Positions 54,742 through 62,827 of a DNA stretch of 64,000 nucleotides are shown piece after piece. The stretch is taken from NCBI RefSeq assembly GCF_001544975.2, contig NZ_FCOG02000027.1:29129-93128 (forward strand), read 5' to 3'. The stretch is from Caballeronia arationis (GTDB lineage Bacteria; Pseudomonadota; Gammaproteobacteria; Burkholderiales; Burkholderiaceae). How positions within the stretch are numbered: the first letter of the stretch is position 1; every line of letters begins with the position of its first letter. The notes under the pieces are model-generated. The model did no database searches. It was not told the origin of the DNA and worked only from the letters and a program-made list of their open reading frames with translations. A program made the translations under genes and the position numbers.

Positions 54742-55572
54742 TCAGGTGATGCGGCGGATGCTTTCGGCGATTTCTTCGCGCTCGAAGACGTTCTTCCAGT
54801 CGTCGCGCATGAGGCGCGGCTTGCCGAACTCGATCGCCTTGTTGCAGGCGTCGGAGAACGCGCCCGGAATTTCATTGAAGATCACCGCACCCAGAATGTT
54901 CATGTGGCCGAGCAGGAAATCGCGCGCTGCTTCCTTCGGCACGCCGCGCTTCACGGTTTCCTCCATCGCTTCGCGCATCACGTAGAGCAGGGTGGCGCAG
55001 ATCGTCTCGGAGAGGCCCGGTTCCAGCAGCGCCATCTGGTCGACCGTCAGCCGGTACGAGCGCAGGATCGGCGCGTAGATCACCTTCGCGACCGCTTCGC
55101 CGAGATCGAATGCTTCCTCCGGGCCCTGCATCAGCGCGCTCGTGATCGACTGCTTCGCATGGGCGCCGCCGAAGAAGTCGCGACGCGCCTCGGTCGTCGA
55201 TTCGTCGTTGAAAATCAGCGGGTGGCACGGATGCGCGACGAAATAGGTCAGGTCGGGCCGAGCCGGCAGATGGCCGGCGAAGGGCGCTGCGGCATCGAGC
55301 GTCATCACCATCGTGCCGGGACGCAGCTTAGGCGCGAGTTCATGACTCAGCTTGCCGATCAGCGTGTCGGGCACGGCGAGAATCACGACATCGGCGCCGT
55401 CGATGGCCGCATCCGCCGAGACGCATTCGACACCCAGTTCGTCCTTCAGCCGCTTTCTGCCGCCTTCGCCCGGCTCGACGTGCGCGACGCGGTAATCCGA
55501 TTTCAGCAGGTTGCTCGTCAGGCGGTAGCCCATCTTTCCGCCTGCGCCAAAGAGTGCGATCTTTTCCGTCAT
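54742..55572 (-). CDS. apnO: D-apionate oxidoisomerase-like (6-phosphogluconate-dehydrogenase-type)
   Basis: NAD(P)-dependent enzyme of 276 residues. N-terminal Rossmann fold FGAGGKMGYRLTSNLLKSDY and a C-terminal phosphogluconate-dehydrogenase-type helical domain (FLLGHMNILGAVIFNEIPGA). ApnO oxidises and isomerises D-apionate to 3-oxo-isoapionate. Conserved HPCHPLIFNDE suggests metal or substrate contacts. Second gene after the MFS transporter (37 bp). The family also contains ketol-acid-like enzymes, so function depends on the linked RuBisCO-like gene and kinase. Confidence 0.82.
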   Translation of the reverse strand: MTEKIALFGAGGKMGYRLTSNLLKSDYRVAHVEPGEGGRKRLKDELGVECVSADAAIDGADVVILAVPDTLIGKLSHELAPKLRPGTMVMTLDAAAPFAGHLPARPDLTYFVAHPCHPLIFNDESTTEARRDFFGGAHAKQSITSALMQGPEEAFDLGEAVAKVIYAPILRSYRLTVDQMALLEPGLSETICATLLYVMREAMEETVKRGVPKEAARDFLLGHMNILGAVIFNEIPGAFSDACNKAIEFGKPRLMRDDWKNVFEREEIAESIRRIT

Positions 55573-55609
55573 TTCGTTTATCTCCAGAGAGTGAGTGTGT
55601 CGAAGCGCG

Positions 55610-56980
55610 CTATTTCGTGTGCGAATGCGCGTTCAGTCCGACCGGGACGGATGCATCGGCGGCCGGGCGACGCGAGGTCGTACCGATCGCGAAAGCGAGT
55701 CCCGCCGAGAGCAGCATGAACGCCCCGACGATGAACATCGGCGCCTGATAGGAACCGGTCGCGTCCTTCACGGCGCCGGTGATGTAGGGCGCGAGAAAGC
55801 CTGCCAGATTGCCGACCGTGTTGATCAGCGCGATGCCGGCCGCGGCTGCCGCGCCGGACAGGAAGCGCCCAGGCAGCGCCCAGAAGTTCGGCAGCGCGGA
55901 GAAGATCGCGCAGGCGGTCACCGTGATGACGGCGATGCTGGCCGTCGGCGATTTCATGTAGAGCGCGAGCGGAATGCTCGCCGCGCCGACGAGCGCCGGA
56001 ATGCCGATGTGCCAGGCGCGCACGCCGCGTTTCGTTGCGTTGCGGCTCCACAGGAACAGGGCGAGCGCGGCCGGCAGGTACGGAATCGCAGTGATCAGGC
56101 CTTTCTGGAACACATTGAAGTGCGTGCCGAAACGGCCTTCGAAGCCGCCGATGATCGTCGGCAGGAAGAACGCCAGCGCGTAGAGACCGTAGATCAGGCC
56201 GAAGTACATCAGCGCGAACATCCAGACGCGGCCGCTCGTCATCGCGGCGCCGGGACGCAGCGTGTGCGGTGCGGCGGCGACGGTTTTCGCGCGTTCCTCG
56301 GCTTCGAGTTCCGCCGTGAGCCAGTTCTGCTCGGCGGGTGTGAGCCACTTCGCCTGCGACGGGCGGTCGGCGAGATAGAACCACGCGATGAACCCGACGA
56401 TGATCGCCGGGACTGCCACGCCGAAGAACATGATCCGCCAGCCGGCGAGGCCGAACGCGCCGTGCGCTTCGATCAGGAGGGCCGCGACCGGCGCGCCGAT
56501 CACGATGGTGAGCGGCTGAGCGAGATAGAAGAGCGCGAGGATGTGGCTGCGATGCCGCGCGGGCACCCACATGCTGAGGAACAGGATCGCGCCGGGAAAG
56601 AAGCCGGCTTCCGCGACGCCCAGCAGGAAGCGCAGCGTGTAGAGCCCCGGGATGCTGCTGACCCAGGTGAAGAGCAGCGCGACGATGCCCCACGTCACCA
56701 TGATCCGCGCGAGCCAGCGGCGGGCGCCGAACTTGTGGAGCGCGAGGTTGCTCGGGATTTCGAGCAGGATGTAGCCGATGAAGAACACGCCGGCCGCGAG
56801 TCCGAACTGGGCGGCGGTGAGGCCGAGATCCTTCGTCATCCCGTTCGGGCCGGCGAAGGAGATCGCGGTCCGGTCGAGGAAGTTGATGAAGAACATCAGC
56901 GCCACGAACGGCACGAGACGTAGCGACACCTTGCGTATGGCCGATTTTTCGACCGCCTGGAGATCTGCTGCACTTTGCAT
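55610..56980 (-). CDS. MFS transporter, anion:cation symporter type (probable apionate uptake)
   Basis: Permease of 456 residues, 12 helices, of the ACS family (sugar-acid uptake such as galactonate, glucarate, tartrate). Typical features: FINFLDRTAISFAGPNGMTK, EIPSNLALHKFGARRWLARI and LLGVAEAGFFPGAILFLSMW. ATG 56980 has a perfect AGGAGG. First gene of the operon and next to the second operator copy, so it is the likely D-apionate (or apiose-derived acid) importer. Confidence 0.9.
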   Translation of the reverse strand: MQSAADLQAVEKSAIRKVSLRLVPFVALMFFINFLDRTAISFAGPNGMTKDLGLTAAQFGLAAGVFFIGYILLEIPSNLALHKFGARRWLARIMVTWGIVALLFTWVSSIPGLYTLRFLLGVAEAGFFPGAILFLSMWVPARHRSHILALFYLAQPLTIVIGAPVAALLIEAHGAFGLAGWRIMFFGVAVPAIIVGFIAWFYLADRPSQAKWLTPAEQNWLTAELEAEERAKTVAAAPHTLRPGAAMTSGRVWMFALMYFGLIYGLYALAFFLPTIIGGFEGRFGTHFNVFQKGLITAIPYLPAALALFLWSRNATKRGVRAWHIGIPALVGAASIPLALYMKSPTASIAVITVTACAIFSALPNFWALPGRFLSGAAAAAGIALINTVGNLAGFLAPYITGAVKDATGSYQAPMFIVGAFMLLSAGLAFAIGTTSRRPAADASVPVGLNAHSHTK

Positions 56981-57031
56981 TTCGCCTCCTCCAACTACGT
57001 GGGATGGATGTGGAACCGTTTTTTGTTTTAC

Positions 57032-57050
57032 TGGTGTGATGAGTAGACCA
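57032..57050 (-). promoter_or_regulatory. candidate GntR operator, copy 2 (MFS-apnO promoter)
   Basis: TGGTGTGATGAGTAGACCA on the plus strand; same 19-bp architecture as the site at 52050 (TGGT-N11-ACCA, shared TGATGAG core). It lies 51 bp before the MFS start codon. Confidence 0.6.
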
Positions 57051-57131
57051 TGAGGTGTGATCTGCGGGGTATCGGGGAATACGCGGGGATCAGAAGCGGG
57101 AATTGGACTGACGAATGACGCCGGGCGCCCC

Positions 57132-57171
57132 AAAAGAAAAACGGCTGCTTCGAACGTATCGAAGCAGCCGT
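57132..57171 (-). terminator. rho-independent terminator of the second catabolic operon
   Basis: Arms 57141-57152 and 57160-57171 (ACGGCTGCTTCG / CGAAGCAGCCGT) are perfectly complementary over 12 bp. On the minus strand the stem is followed by TTTTTCTTTT. It is 28 bp after the MHS transporter stop and separates the two operons. Confidence 0.92.
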
Positions 57172-57199
57172 GCAGCGAAAACCGTCGAGCAGTCGCTCG

Positions 57200-58636
57200 T
57201 TATGAAGATCGTCGAGCCACGGGCTGATCGGCCGGCATCACAGGAACCTCTGCGGCGTCGCGCAAGTCATCGAGATCGCGGCCGCGCGTCTCGGGCGTGT
57301 ACCACGTCGTCGCCACGCCGATCGCGCTCAGGATCGCGACGTAAGTGGCAAGCGGAATCCACGCGAGGATCGTGCCCTGGCTGCCGCCCCAGTGCGCGGT
57401 CGCCCAGGCGATGATCGATGCGCCGATGAGCGGCGCCACCCCGCCCGCGATGACCGCCGACACTTCGCGCCCCACCGCGACGCCCGCGTATCGGTGCTGT
57501 GCGCCAAAGAGTTCGGGAAGCAGCGCGCCTTGCGTCGCAAACATGCCCCAGACGCCGGCGAGGGCGACGCACAACATCGCGACGCTTGCCGTCGCATTGC
57601 CCTGGCTCAGCACCCACCAGGTCGGATAGGCGAGCAGCAACTGATACACGGCGAACGCGCGATAGACGGGAATCCGTCCGAAGCGGTCGCTCAGCATGCC
57701 GGTCAACGGAATGATCACCGCTCCCGAGGCGCCGGCCAGCAGCAGCGCGACTGGTCCGATCGGTCCCTTGAGGCCGGTTGCGGTCGCGATGTAGCTGATG
57801 GCAAGCGACTGATAGATCGACGAACCGCCGTTCTCCGCCATCCGCAAGCCGATGACCTTGAGGAGCGTCGGCTTCGAGTGTTTGAGGAGGTGCTTCAGCG
57901 GACTGTCGTTGACTTGCTGGCGCGCTTCGAGCTTGGTGAACGAGGGCGACTCCTTGAGCTTCAGCCGGATCCAGACCGCCACCGCGATGATGACGACGCT
58001 CAACAGGAACGGGACGCGCCAGAGCCAGCTTTGCGAAATGTCCTCGACGCGCACCAGCGCGAAGTAGATCGCGGCCGCCATCACGGTCCCGAGCAGCACG
58101 CCCATGAACGGCAACGCCGCGAAATAGCCGCGCCGCTTCGCTGGCGCGTATTCGGCCATCAGCACCGCGGCGCCGGCCTGTTCCGCGCCGGCTCCCAGTC
58201 CCTGCAGCAGGCGGCAGCCGACGAGCAGGATCGGAGCCCAGACGCCGGCGCTCGCGTAGGTGGGCAAAAGGCCGATGAGCGTGCTGGCGACGCCCATCAG
58301 CAGGATCGTCGCCATCAGGACGAACTTGCGACCATACCGGTCGCCGAGCGTCCCGAAGATGATGCCGCCCACGGGCCGGATCGCGAAGCCCAGGAAGTAC
58401 GCGCCGAAGCTCGCGATCAGGCCGATGCTCGGATCGCTCGACGGGAAGAACAGCGGCCCGAAGATCAGCGCCGACGCGAGGTTGTACAGCGCGAAGTCGT
58501 AGTATTCGAGCGCGCTGCCAAGCGACGCGGCCCACGCGGCGCGATACAGGTCGGCGGTCGTGACCTCCTGCTTGCGGCTGCCGGCATCGATACTGGTTTC
58601 GCCCGGGGCGGCCGCGATGGTTTGCTGGTGTTTCAT
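57200..58636 (-). CDS. MHS-family MFS transporter
   Basis: Symporter of 478 residues related to the metabolite:H+ (MHS) group that includes ShiA, KgtP and ProP. Marks: SALEYYDFALYNLASALIFG (helix 1), ATGDRYGRK-type loop as FGTLGDRYGRKFVLM, and the long helix 6-7 loop ending FTKLEARQQVNDSPLKHLLK. ATG 58636 follows GGAGGAG. Last gene of the second operon, so it probably imports the pathway substrate; shikimate-like acids are one possibility. Confidence 0.9.
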   Translation of the reverse strand: MKHQQTIAAAPGETSIDAGSRKQEVTTADLYRAAWAASLGSALEYYDFALYNLASALIFGPLFFPSSDPSIGLIASFGAYFLGFAIRPVGGIIFGTLGDRYGRKFVLMATILLMGVASTLIGLLPTYASAGVWAPILLVGCRLLQGLGAGAEQAGAAVLMAEYAPAKRRGYFAALPFMGVLLGTVMAAAIYFALVRVEDISQSWLWRVPFLLSVVIIAVAVWIRLKLKESPSFTKLEARQQVNDSPLKHLLKHSKPTLLKVIGLRMAENGGSSIYQSLAISYIATATGLKGPIGPVALLLAGASGAVIIPLTGMLSDRFGRIPVYRAFAVYQLLLAYPTWWVLSQGNATASVAMLCVALAGVWGMFATQGALLPELFGAQHRYAGVAVGREVSAVIAGGVAPLIGASIIAWATAHWGGSQGTILAWIPLATYVAILSAIGVATTWYTPETRGRDLDDLRDAAEVPVMPADQPVARRSS

Positions 58637-58821
58637 GATGTCTCCTCCAATGTGGATGCCGTTCCTGATCACCTGCGTGATCCGGACGGCCCGTTCTGCA
58701 ACGCAGCGTGCGAACGCCGCTTTTGACCAGATTCACAACGCTGAATCCGTCCTCGTCTTGTCGCGAGGTGCCGGATCGCACTGGCCACGCTTTCCTTCGT
58801 CGAGACGGAGCCCGCCTGGGC

Positions 58822-59637
58822 TTAGCCGACTCGCGCGATCTCGTCGAGCAAGGCCGCGCTCATCACGTCGAGCGGGGCGGGCTTGCCCGTGTACAACTCG
58901 ATTTGTCCGCAGAACTGATGCAGCAGCATCCGCGTTCCGTCGACCACGCGACATCCGGCCGCTGCGGCGTCGCGAATCAGCTTCGTGCGCACGGGGATGA
59001 ACGCCGCATCCATCACGAACAGGTGCGGCGCAAGCTGACCGGCACGCAGCGGATTGACGTCCGGCGCGCGGAATCCGGCCGCCGTCGCATTGACCACGCC
59101 ATCGAACGCGGCGGGGTCGAAGTCGTTCAGGTCACCGCCGAAAGCGAGCCCGAAGTCGCGGGCCAGATCCAGTCCGCGCGACGCGGTGCGGTTGAACACG
59201 GTCACCCGGGCGCCGGCGCGCCGTGCGCCCCAGGCGATGGCGCGAGCCGCGCCGCCTGCGCCGAGCAGCGCGACGCGGCGGCCGTCGAGCGGCGTCACTT
59301 CTTCGAGCGCGCGCACGGCACCCGTGCAGTCGGTGTTGTAGCCCGTCAGGCGGCCGTCGCGATTGTCGATCGTGTTCACGGCGCCGATTTCGCGCGCGGT
59401 TTCGTCGAGCGCGTCGAGGTGAGGGACAACGGCCTGCTTGTGCGGCATCGTCACGTTGAGCCCGCGAATGCCAAGCGTGCGCATCGCGTTGATTGCGCCG
59501 GCGGCGTCTTCGATGCCGAAGCTGACGAACGTGTAGTCCACGCCGAGCGCACGGTACGCCGCGTTGTGCACCTTCACGTTGAACGTGAACGGCTGGCCGG
59601 CAAGGGAGCCGCAAAGGACTGGAATCGAATGAGGCAT
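58822..59637 (-). CDS. shikimate dehydrogenase paralogue with altered substrate motif
   Basis: NAD(P)-dependent enzyme of 271 residues of the AroE family. Catalytic Lys67 and Asp103 (NVTMPHKQAV; GYNTDCTGAV) and the dinucleotide fold (VALLGAGGAARAIAWGARRA) are present. The usual N-terminal SxS substrate motif appears changed (QPFTFNVKVHN). It is tightly linked to the hydroxyacid dehydrogenase (7 bp) and not to aroB/aroK, so it is more likely catabolic than part of aromatic biosynthesis. Confidence 0.85.
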   Translation of the reverse strand: MPHSIPVLCGSLAGQPFTFNVKVHNAAYRALGVDYTFVSFGIEDAAGAINAMRTLGIRGLNVTMPHKQAVVPHLDALDETAREIGAVNTIDNRDGRLTGYNTDCTGAVRALEEVTPLDGRRVALLGAGGAARAIAWGARRAGARVTVFNRTASRGLDLARDFGLAFGGDLNDFDPAAFDGVVNATAAGFRAPDVNPLRAGQLAPHLFVMDAAFIPVRTKLIRDAAAAGCRVVDGTRMLLHQFCGQIELYTGKPAPLDVMSAALLDEIARVG

Positions 59638-59644
59638 GGTCGCT

Positions 59645-60637
59645 CTATTCCTTCGACAGGTCGTAAGCCGCGACGGCTGCTTCGCCGTCGAGCACGCGCA
59701 ACAGGTTCTGGGTGGCGAGTTCGGCCATCGCGCGCCGCGTCTCGTGCGTCGCCGACCCGATGTGCGGAAAAGGCGTGACCTTCGGATGCGTGCGCAGCGG
59801 CGAATCCTGCGGGAGCGGTTCGACGGCGAACACATCGAGGCCCGCCGCGCGCAGGTGGCCGCTGTCGAGCGCGGCGAGGAGCGCGTCCTCGCGTACGATC
59901 GCGCCGCGCGAGCCGTTGACGAAGATCGCGCCGGGTTTCATCGCGGAGAATGCCTGCGCATCCATCAGGCCGCGTGTTTCGTCGGAGAGGGGCAGGGTGA
60001 GTGCCACGATGTCCGCGCGACGGAGCACTTCGTCGAACGACGCACGCACCGCGTGTTGTGCGAGCGATGCCGGTACCTGCACGTCGAACGGGTCGTGGAA
60101 AACCACCGGCATGTCGAACCCGAGCGCCGCGCGCCGCGCGACCGCCTGCCCGATCCGGCCGAAACCCAGCACGCCGAGTGTCTTGCCGTGCACGTCCCAG
60201 CCGAACAGGTCTTCGCCGATATTGCGCGTCCACCCGCCATCGCGCACGTGGTTCGACAGTTCGACAAGACGCCTCGAAGCCGCGATGATCAGCGCGAACA
60301 CGGTGTCCGCGGTCGTCTCGGTCAGGACGCCCGGCGTGTGGCACAACGTGATGCCGCGCCGCTTCAGGCAGGCGAGATCGTAGTTGTCGACGCCGACCGA
60401 AATGCTCGAAATCACCTGCAGACGCGGTGCCCGGTCCAGTTCCTGCGCGCCCAGTTTGAAGCTCGAACCGATCAGGCCATCGGCGTCGTGCAGCGCTTCC
60501 CGAAAACGCGGCAATTCCTCCGCGCGCCTCGGGTCGGCGATGGTCACGTCGTGCCACTCCCGGATTCGTTCGAGCAGGTCGTCCGGAATCTTGCGGAAGA
60601 CCACGACGTGCTTGCGTGCTGTACTTTGCGTTGACAT
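59645..60637 (-). CDS. D-2-hydroxyacid dehydrogenase (GhrB-like)
   Basis: NAD(P)H-dependent reductase of 330 residues (glyoxylate/hydroxypyruvate/2-ketogluconate reductase type). Nucleotide fold LGVLGFGRIGQAVARRAALG; catalytic Arg (FVNGSRGAIV), Glu (AGLDVFAVEPLP) and His (FPHIGSATHETR) are all present. Interconverts 2-keto and 2-hydroxy acids. Third gene of the operon, 7 bp before the shikimate-dehydrogenase-like gene. Confidence 0.9.
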   Translation of the reverse strand: MSTQSTARKHVVVFRKIPDDLLERIREWHDVTIADPRRAEELPRFREALHDADGLIGSSFKLGAQELDRAPRLQVISSISVGVDNYDLACLKRRGITLCHTPGVLTETTADTVFALIIAASRRLVELSNHVRDGGWTRNIGEDLFGWDVHGKTLGVLGFGRIGQAVARRAALGFDMPVVFHDPFDVQVPASLAQHAVRASFDEVLRRADIVALTLPLSDETRGLMDAQAFSAMKPGAIFVNGSRGAIVREDALLAALDSGHLRAAGLDVFAVEPLPQDSPLRTHPKVTPFPHIGSATHETRRAMAELATQNLLRVLDGEAAVAAYDLSKE

Positions 60638-60667
60638 TGCTTCTGTCCTCCTTGAATGACGGGTGCT

Positions 60668-61858
60668 TCAGCGCGGCATCGTGCGAAGCGACGAAGGGCC
60701 GCCCGTCAGCGCGATCCGTTCGCCGGTATCGCGCAGATGGCCGCCGTTCACGGCGAAGATCGCGAGTTGCTTCTCGACGTTGAACTGCACGATCAGATGC
60801 TTGCTGTCGGCGGTGAACACGATTCCCTGCGCGGCTTCTCCGCCCGGCGCCTCGGAGACCTTCACGGCCTGCCCGTCGCGAATCGCGAAGAGAAGGACCT
60901 TGCCGCGCGAATGTCGTCCGGGGTTGTCGGGCGTCAGGTTGGAGCCGCCCATCGCCTGGACGCCGATCCACTTGCCGTCGGGCGAGATCGCCACGCCCTC
61001 GGGCAGCGACGGCACCGTAATGTGCTGGACTGCGCGAAACGGTTCGTGCGAAACGTCGATCAGCGTCACGGTGTCGACGTCGCCCGCGAGCTTGCCCGCA
61101 TAGGAGGGCAGGCCGGCCAGTCCGACGTTGCTCACGACGGCCCATTTGCCGTCGCTCGATATGTCGATGGTGTAGGGCGCCACGCCGCTCGACAGGCGCA
61201 CGCCACTGTCGGTCACGCGGCCGTCGGTGACGTTCAGGACGGCGACGCCCTGTTCGTCGCGCAAGGCGACCAGTGCGTGGCGGCCGTCGTGCGTGAAACT
61301 TACGCCGGAAAGACGCTTCTGCGCGATCTTCAGCGTATCCACGAGCGTCACGCGATTCCCTTCGATTCCGAGCACCGCCACGCTGCCGTCGATGCACGCG
61401 GCGAGCGCGAGGCGTCCGGCGCGGTCGATGGCGATGCCCTGCGGATGGCTGCCGATATCGAGCCGGCTGACTGCGGGCGGCGACGCCTGCAGGTCGACCA
61501 CCTGCACGAACGAATCCATCAGCAGCTTTTTTGCCGCGTAGTCGTAGCGCGTCGGCGCGCCGACCAGGGCGACGGTGGCATCCGGCGTGATCGCGACAGC
61601 CTGTGGCGGACCCTGGATGCCGTTCTCGACCTCCACCTGCACCTTGACTTGTGGCGGGAAGCGGCTGGCGTCGAGCAGGGTCAGCGTGTCGGGGCCGGGG
61701 TTGTCGGGAAAGGTATCGCGGCCTTCGACGCGCTGATACTTGCCGTCGTTGCCTGAGACGATCCAGTCGGCGGCCTGCGAGGCGCAAGCCGTGACGGCGA
61801 TGATCAGGCCGGCGAGCGCCTGCGCGCAGCGGGTCCGGTTCGCAATGGGTGAACGCAT
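60668..61858 (-). CDS. secreted YVTN-type beta-propeller protein
   Basis: Precursor of 396 residues with a signal peptide (to about ASQAADW). Seven-bladed propeller repeats: GSHPQGIAIDRAGRLALAAC, LSGVSFTHDGRHALVALRDE, LPEGVAISPDGKWIGVQAMG, AAQGIVFTADSKHLIVQFNV. Proteins of this fold bind ligands or cofactors such as PQQ-linked or lactone substrates. ATG 61858 follows GGAGACATTGA. Its presence in a catabolic operon suggests a periplasmic lactonase or binding role, not proven. Confidence 0.85.
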   Translation of the reverse strand: MRSPIANRTRCAQALAGLIIAVTACASQAADWIVSGNDGKYQRVEGRDTFPDNPGPDTLTLLDASRFPPQVKVQVEVENGIQGPPQAVAITPDATVALVGAPTRYDYAAKKLLMDSFVQVVDLQASPPAVSRLDIGSHPQGIAIDRAGRLALAACIDGSVAVLGIEGNRVTLVDTLKIAQKRLSGVSFTHDGRHALVALRDEQGVAVLNVTDGRVTDSGVRLSSGVAPYTIDISSDGKWAVVSNVGLAGLPSYAGKLAGDVDTVTLIDVSHEPFRAVQHITVPSLPEGVAISPDGKWIGVQAMGGSNLTPDNPGRHSRGKVLLFAIRDGQAVKVSEAPGGEAAQGIVFTADSKHLIVQFNVEKQLAIFAVNGGHLRDTGERIALTGGPSSLRTMPR

Positions 61859-61905
61859 TCAATGTCTCCTAGATGTCTTGTTGTGGTGCCGCGTATGCGG
61901 GTAAC

Positions 61906-62679
61906 TCAAACGACGCTGGTTAGCCCGCCGTCGACGAAAAGCGTCTGCCCGTTCACGAAATCCGACGCCGGCGACGCGAGGAACACCGCGGCGCCGCACA
62001 GCTCTTCGACACGGCCCCACCGGCCCGCCGGCGTGCGCTTGCACAGCCAGTCGGAGAAAGCGGGATCGTCGACGAGCGCGCGGTTGAGATCGGTGGCGAA
62101 GTAACCCGGCGCGAGCGCGTTGGCCTGAATGCCGCGTCCTGCCCACTCCGCGCACATGCCCTTGGTAAGCATGCGGATGGCGCCTTTCGTCGCCGCGTAG
62201 GGCGCGATGCCCGGCCGCGCCAGTTCGCCCTGTACCGAACAGATGTTGATGATCTTGCCGCGACCGCGCGCCAGCATGTGCCGCGCAACGGCCTGCGAGA
62301 CGTGAAACGCGCCGTCCAGGTTGACGCGCAGCAGGTCGTTCCAGTCGGTGGCGGTGAAATTTTCGAGCGCCGCTCTGCGCTGGATGCCGGCGTTGTTCAC
62401 GAGGATGTCGATTGCGCCGGCGCGTTCCTCATACGCATCGACCGCGTCAGTCACCTGCGCGGGATTCGTCACGTCGAAAACAGCAATATCCGCGCTAAAG
62501 CCTTCGTCGCGCAAGCGCGCCGCGACGGCGGACGCCTTTTGCTCATTGCGATCGTTGATGACGACCGCGGCGCCTGCGCCTGCGAGGCCGCGCGCCAGCG
62601 CGAGTCCGATCCCGCGTCCGGAGCCGGTGATCAGGGCGCGTTTTCCGCACAGGTTGAAAAGCTGCAGTGTCTCGTTCAT
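61906..62679 (-). CDS. SDR-family oxidoreductase, gluconate 5-dehydrogenase-like
   Basis: Short-chain dehydrogenase of 257 residues. Glycine motif ITGSGRGIGLALARGLAGAG, NNAG motif (ILVNNAGIQRRAALENF), catalytic Tyr/Lys in IAPYAATKGAIRML with Ser in ICSVQGEL. Resembles gluconate 5-dehydrogenase (IdnO) and other sugar-acid SDRs. First gene of the second operon; divergent from the LysR regulator with 148 bp between. Confidence 0.9.
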   Translation of the reverse strand: MNETLQLFNLCGKRALITGSGRGIGLALARGLAGAGAAVVINDRNEQKASAVAARLRDEGFSADIAVFDVTNPAQVTDAVDAYEERAGAIDILVNNAGIQRRAALENFTATDWNDLLRVNLDGAFHVSQAVARHMLARGRGKIINICSVQGELARPGIAPYAATKGAIRMLTKGMCAEWAGRGIQANALAPGYFATDLNRALVDDPAFSDWLCKRTPAGRWGRVEELCGAAVFLASPASDFVNGQTLFVDGGLTSVV

Positions 62680-62776
62680 GTTCTGGGCCGCATTTGCGCG
62701 TGTCCGGGTTGTCTCCGCATGTATGCAGTTCACCTGAAGCGCGGCGATCGCGCCAATAGTCTTTCGTGACGCTGTT

Positions 62777-62791
62777 ATCATGAATCGTGAT
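62777..62791. promoter_or_regulatory. candidate LysR box
   Basis: ATCA-N7-TGAT at 62777-62791 fits the T-N11-A rule for LysR sites. It lies in the divergent SDR/LysR region, 98 bp from the SDR start and 37 bp from the LysR start. Confidence 0.45.
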
Positions 62792-62827
62792 TACGAATGA
62801 CGGGCGTCTGGAAACCGGAGACACGCC

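Noticed and set aside
58822..59637. Biosynthetic aroE
   Set aside because: Placed in a catabolic operon with a transporter, and the N-terminal substrate motif is changed.
59574..61862. Minus-strand open frame of about 762 codons
   Set aside because: Runs in another frame across the beta-propeller and 2-hydroxyacid dehydrogenase genes, which both have clear motifs; low-complexity Arg-rich translation.
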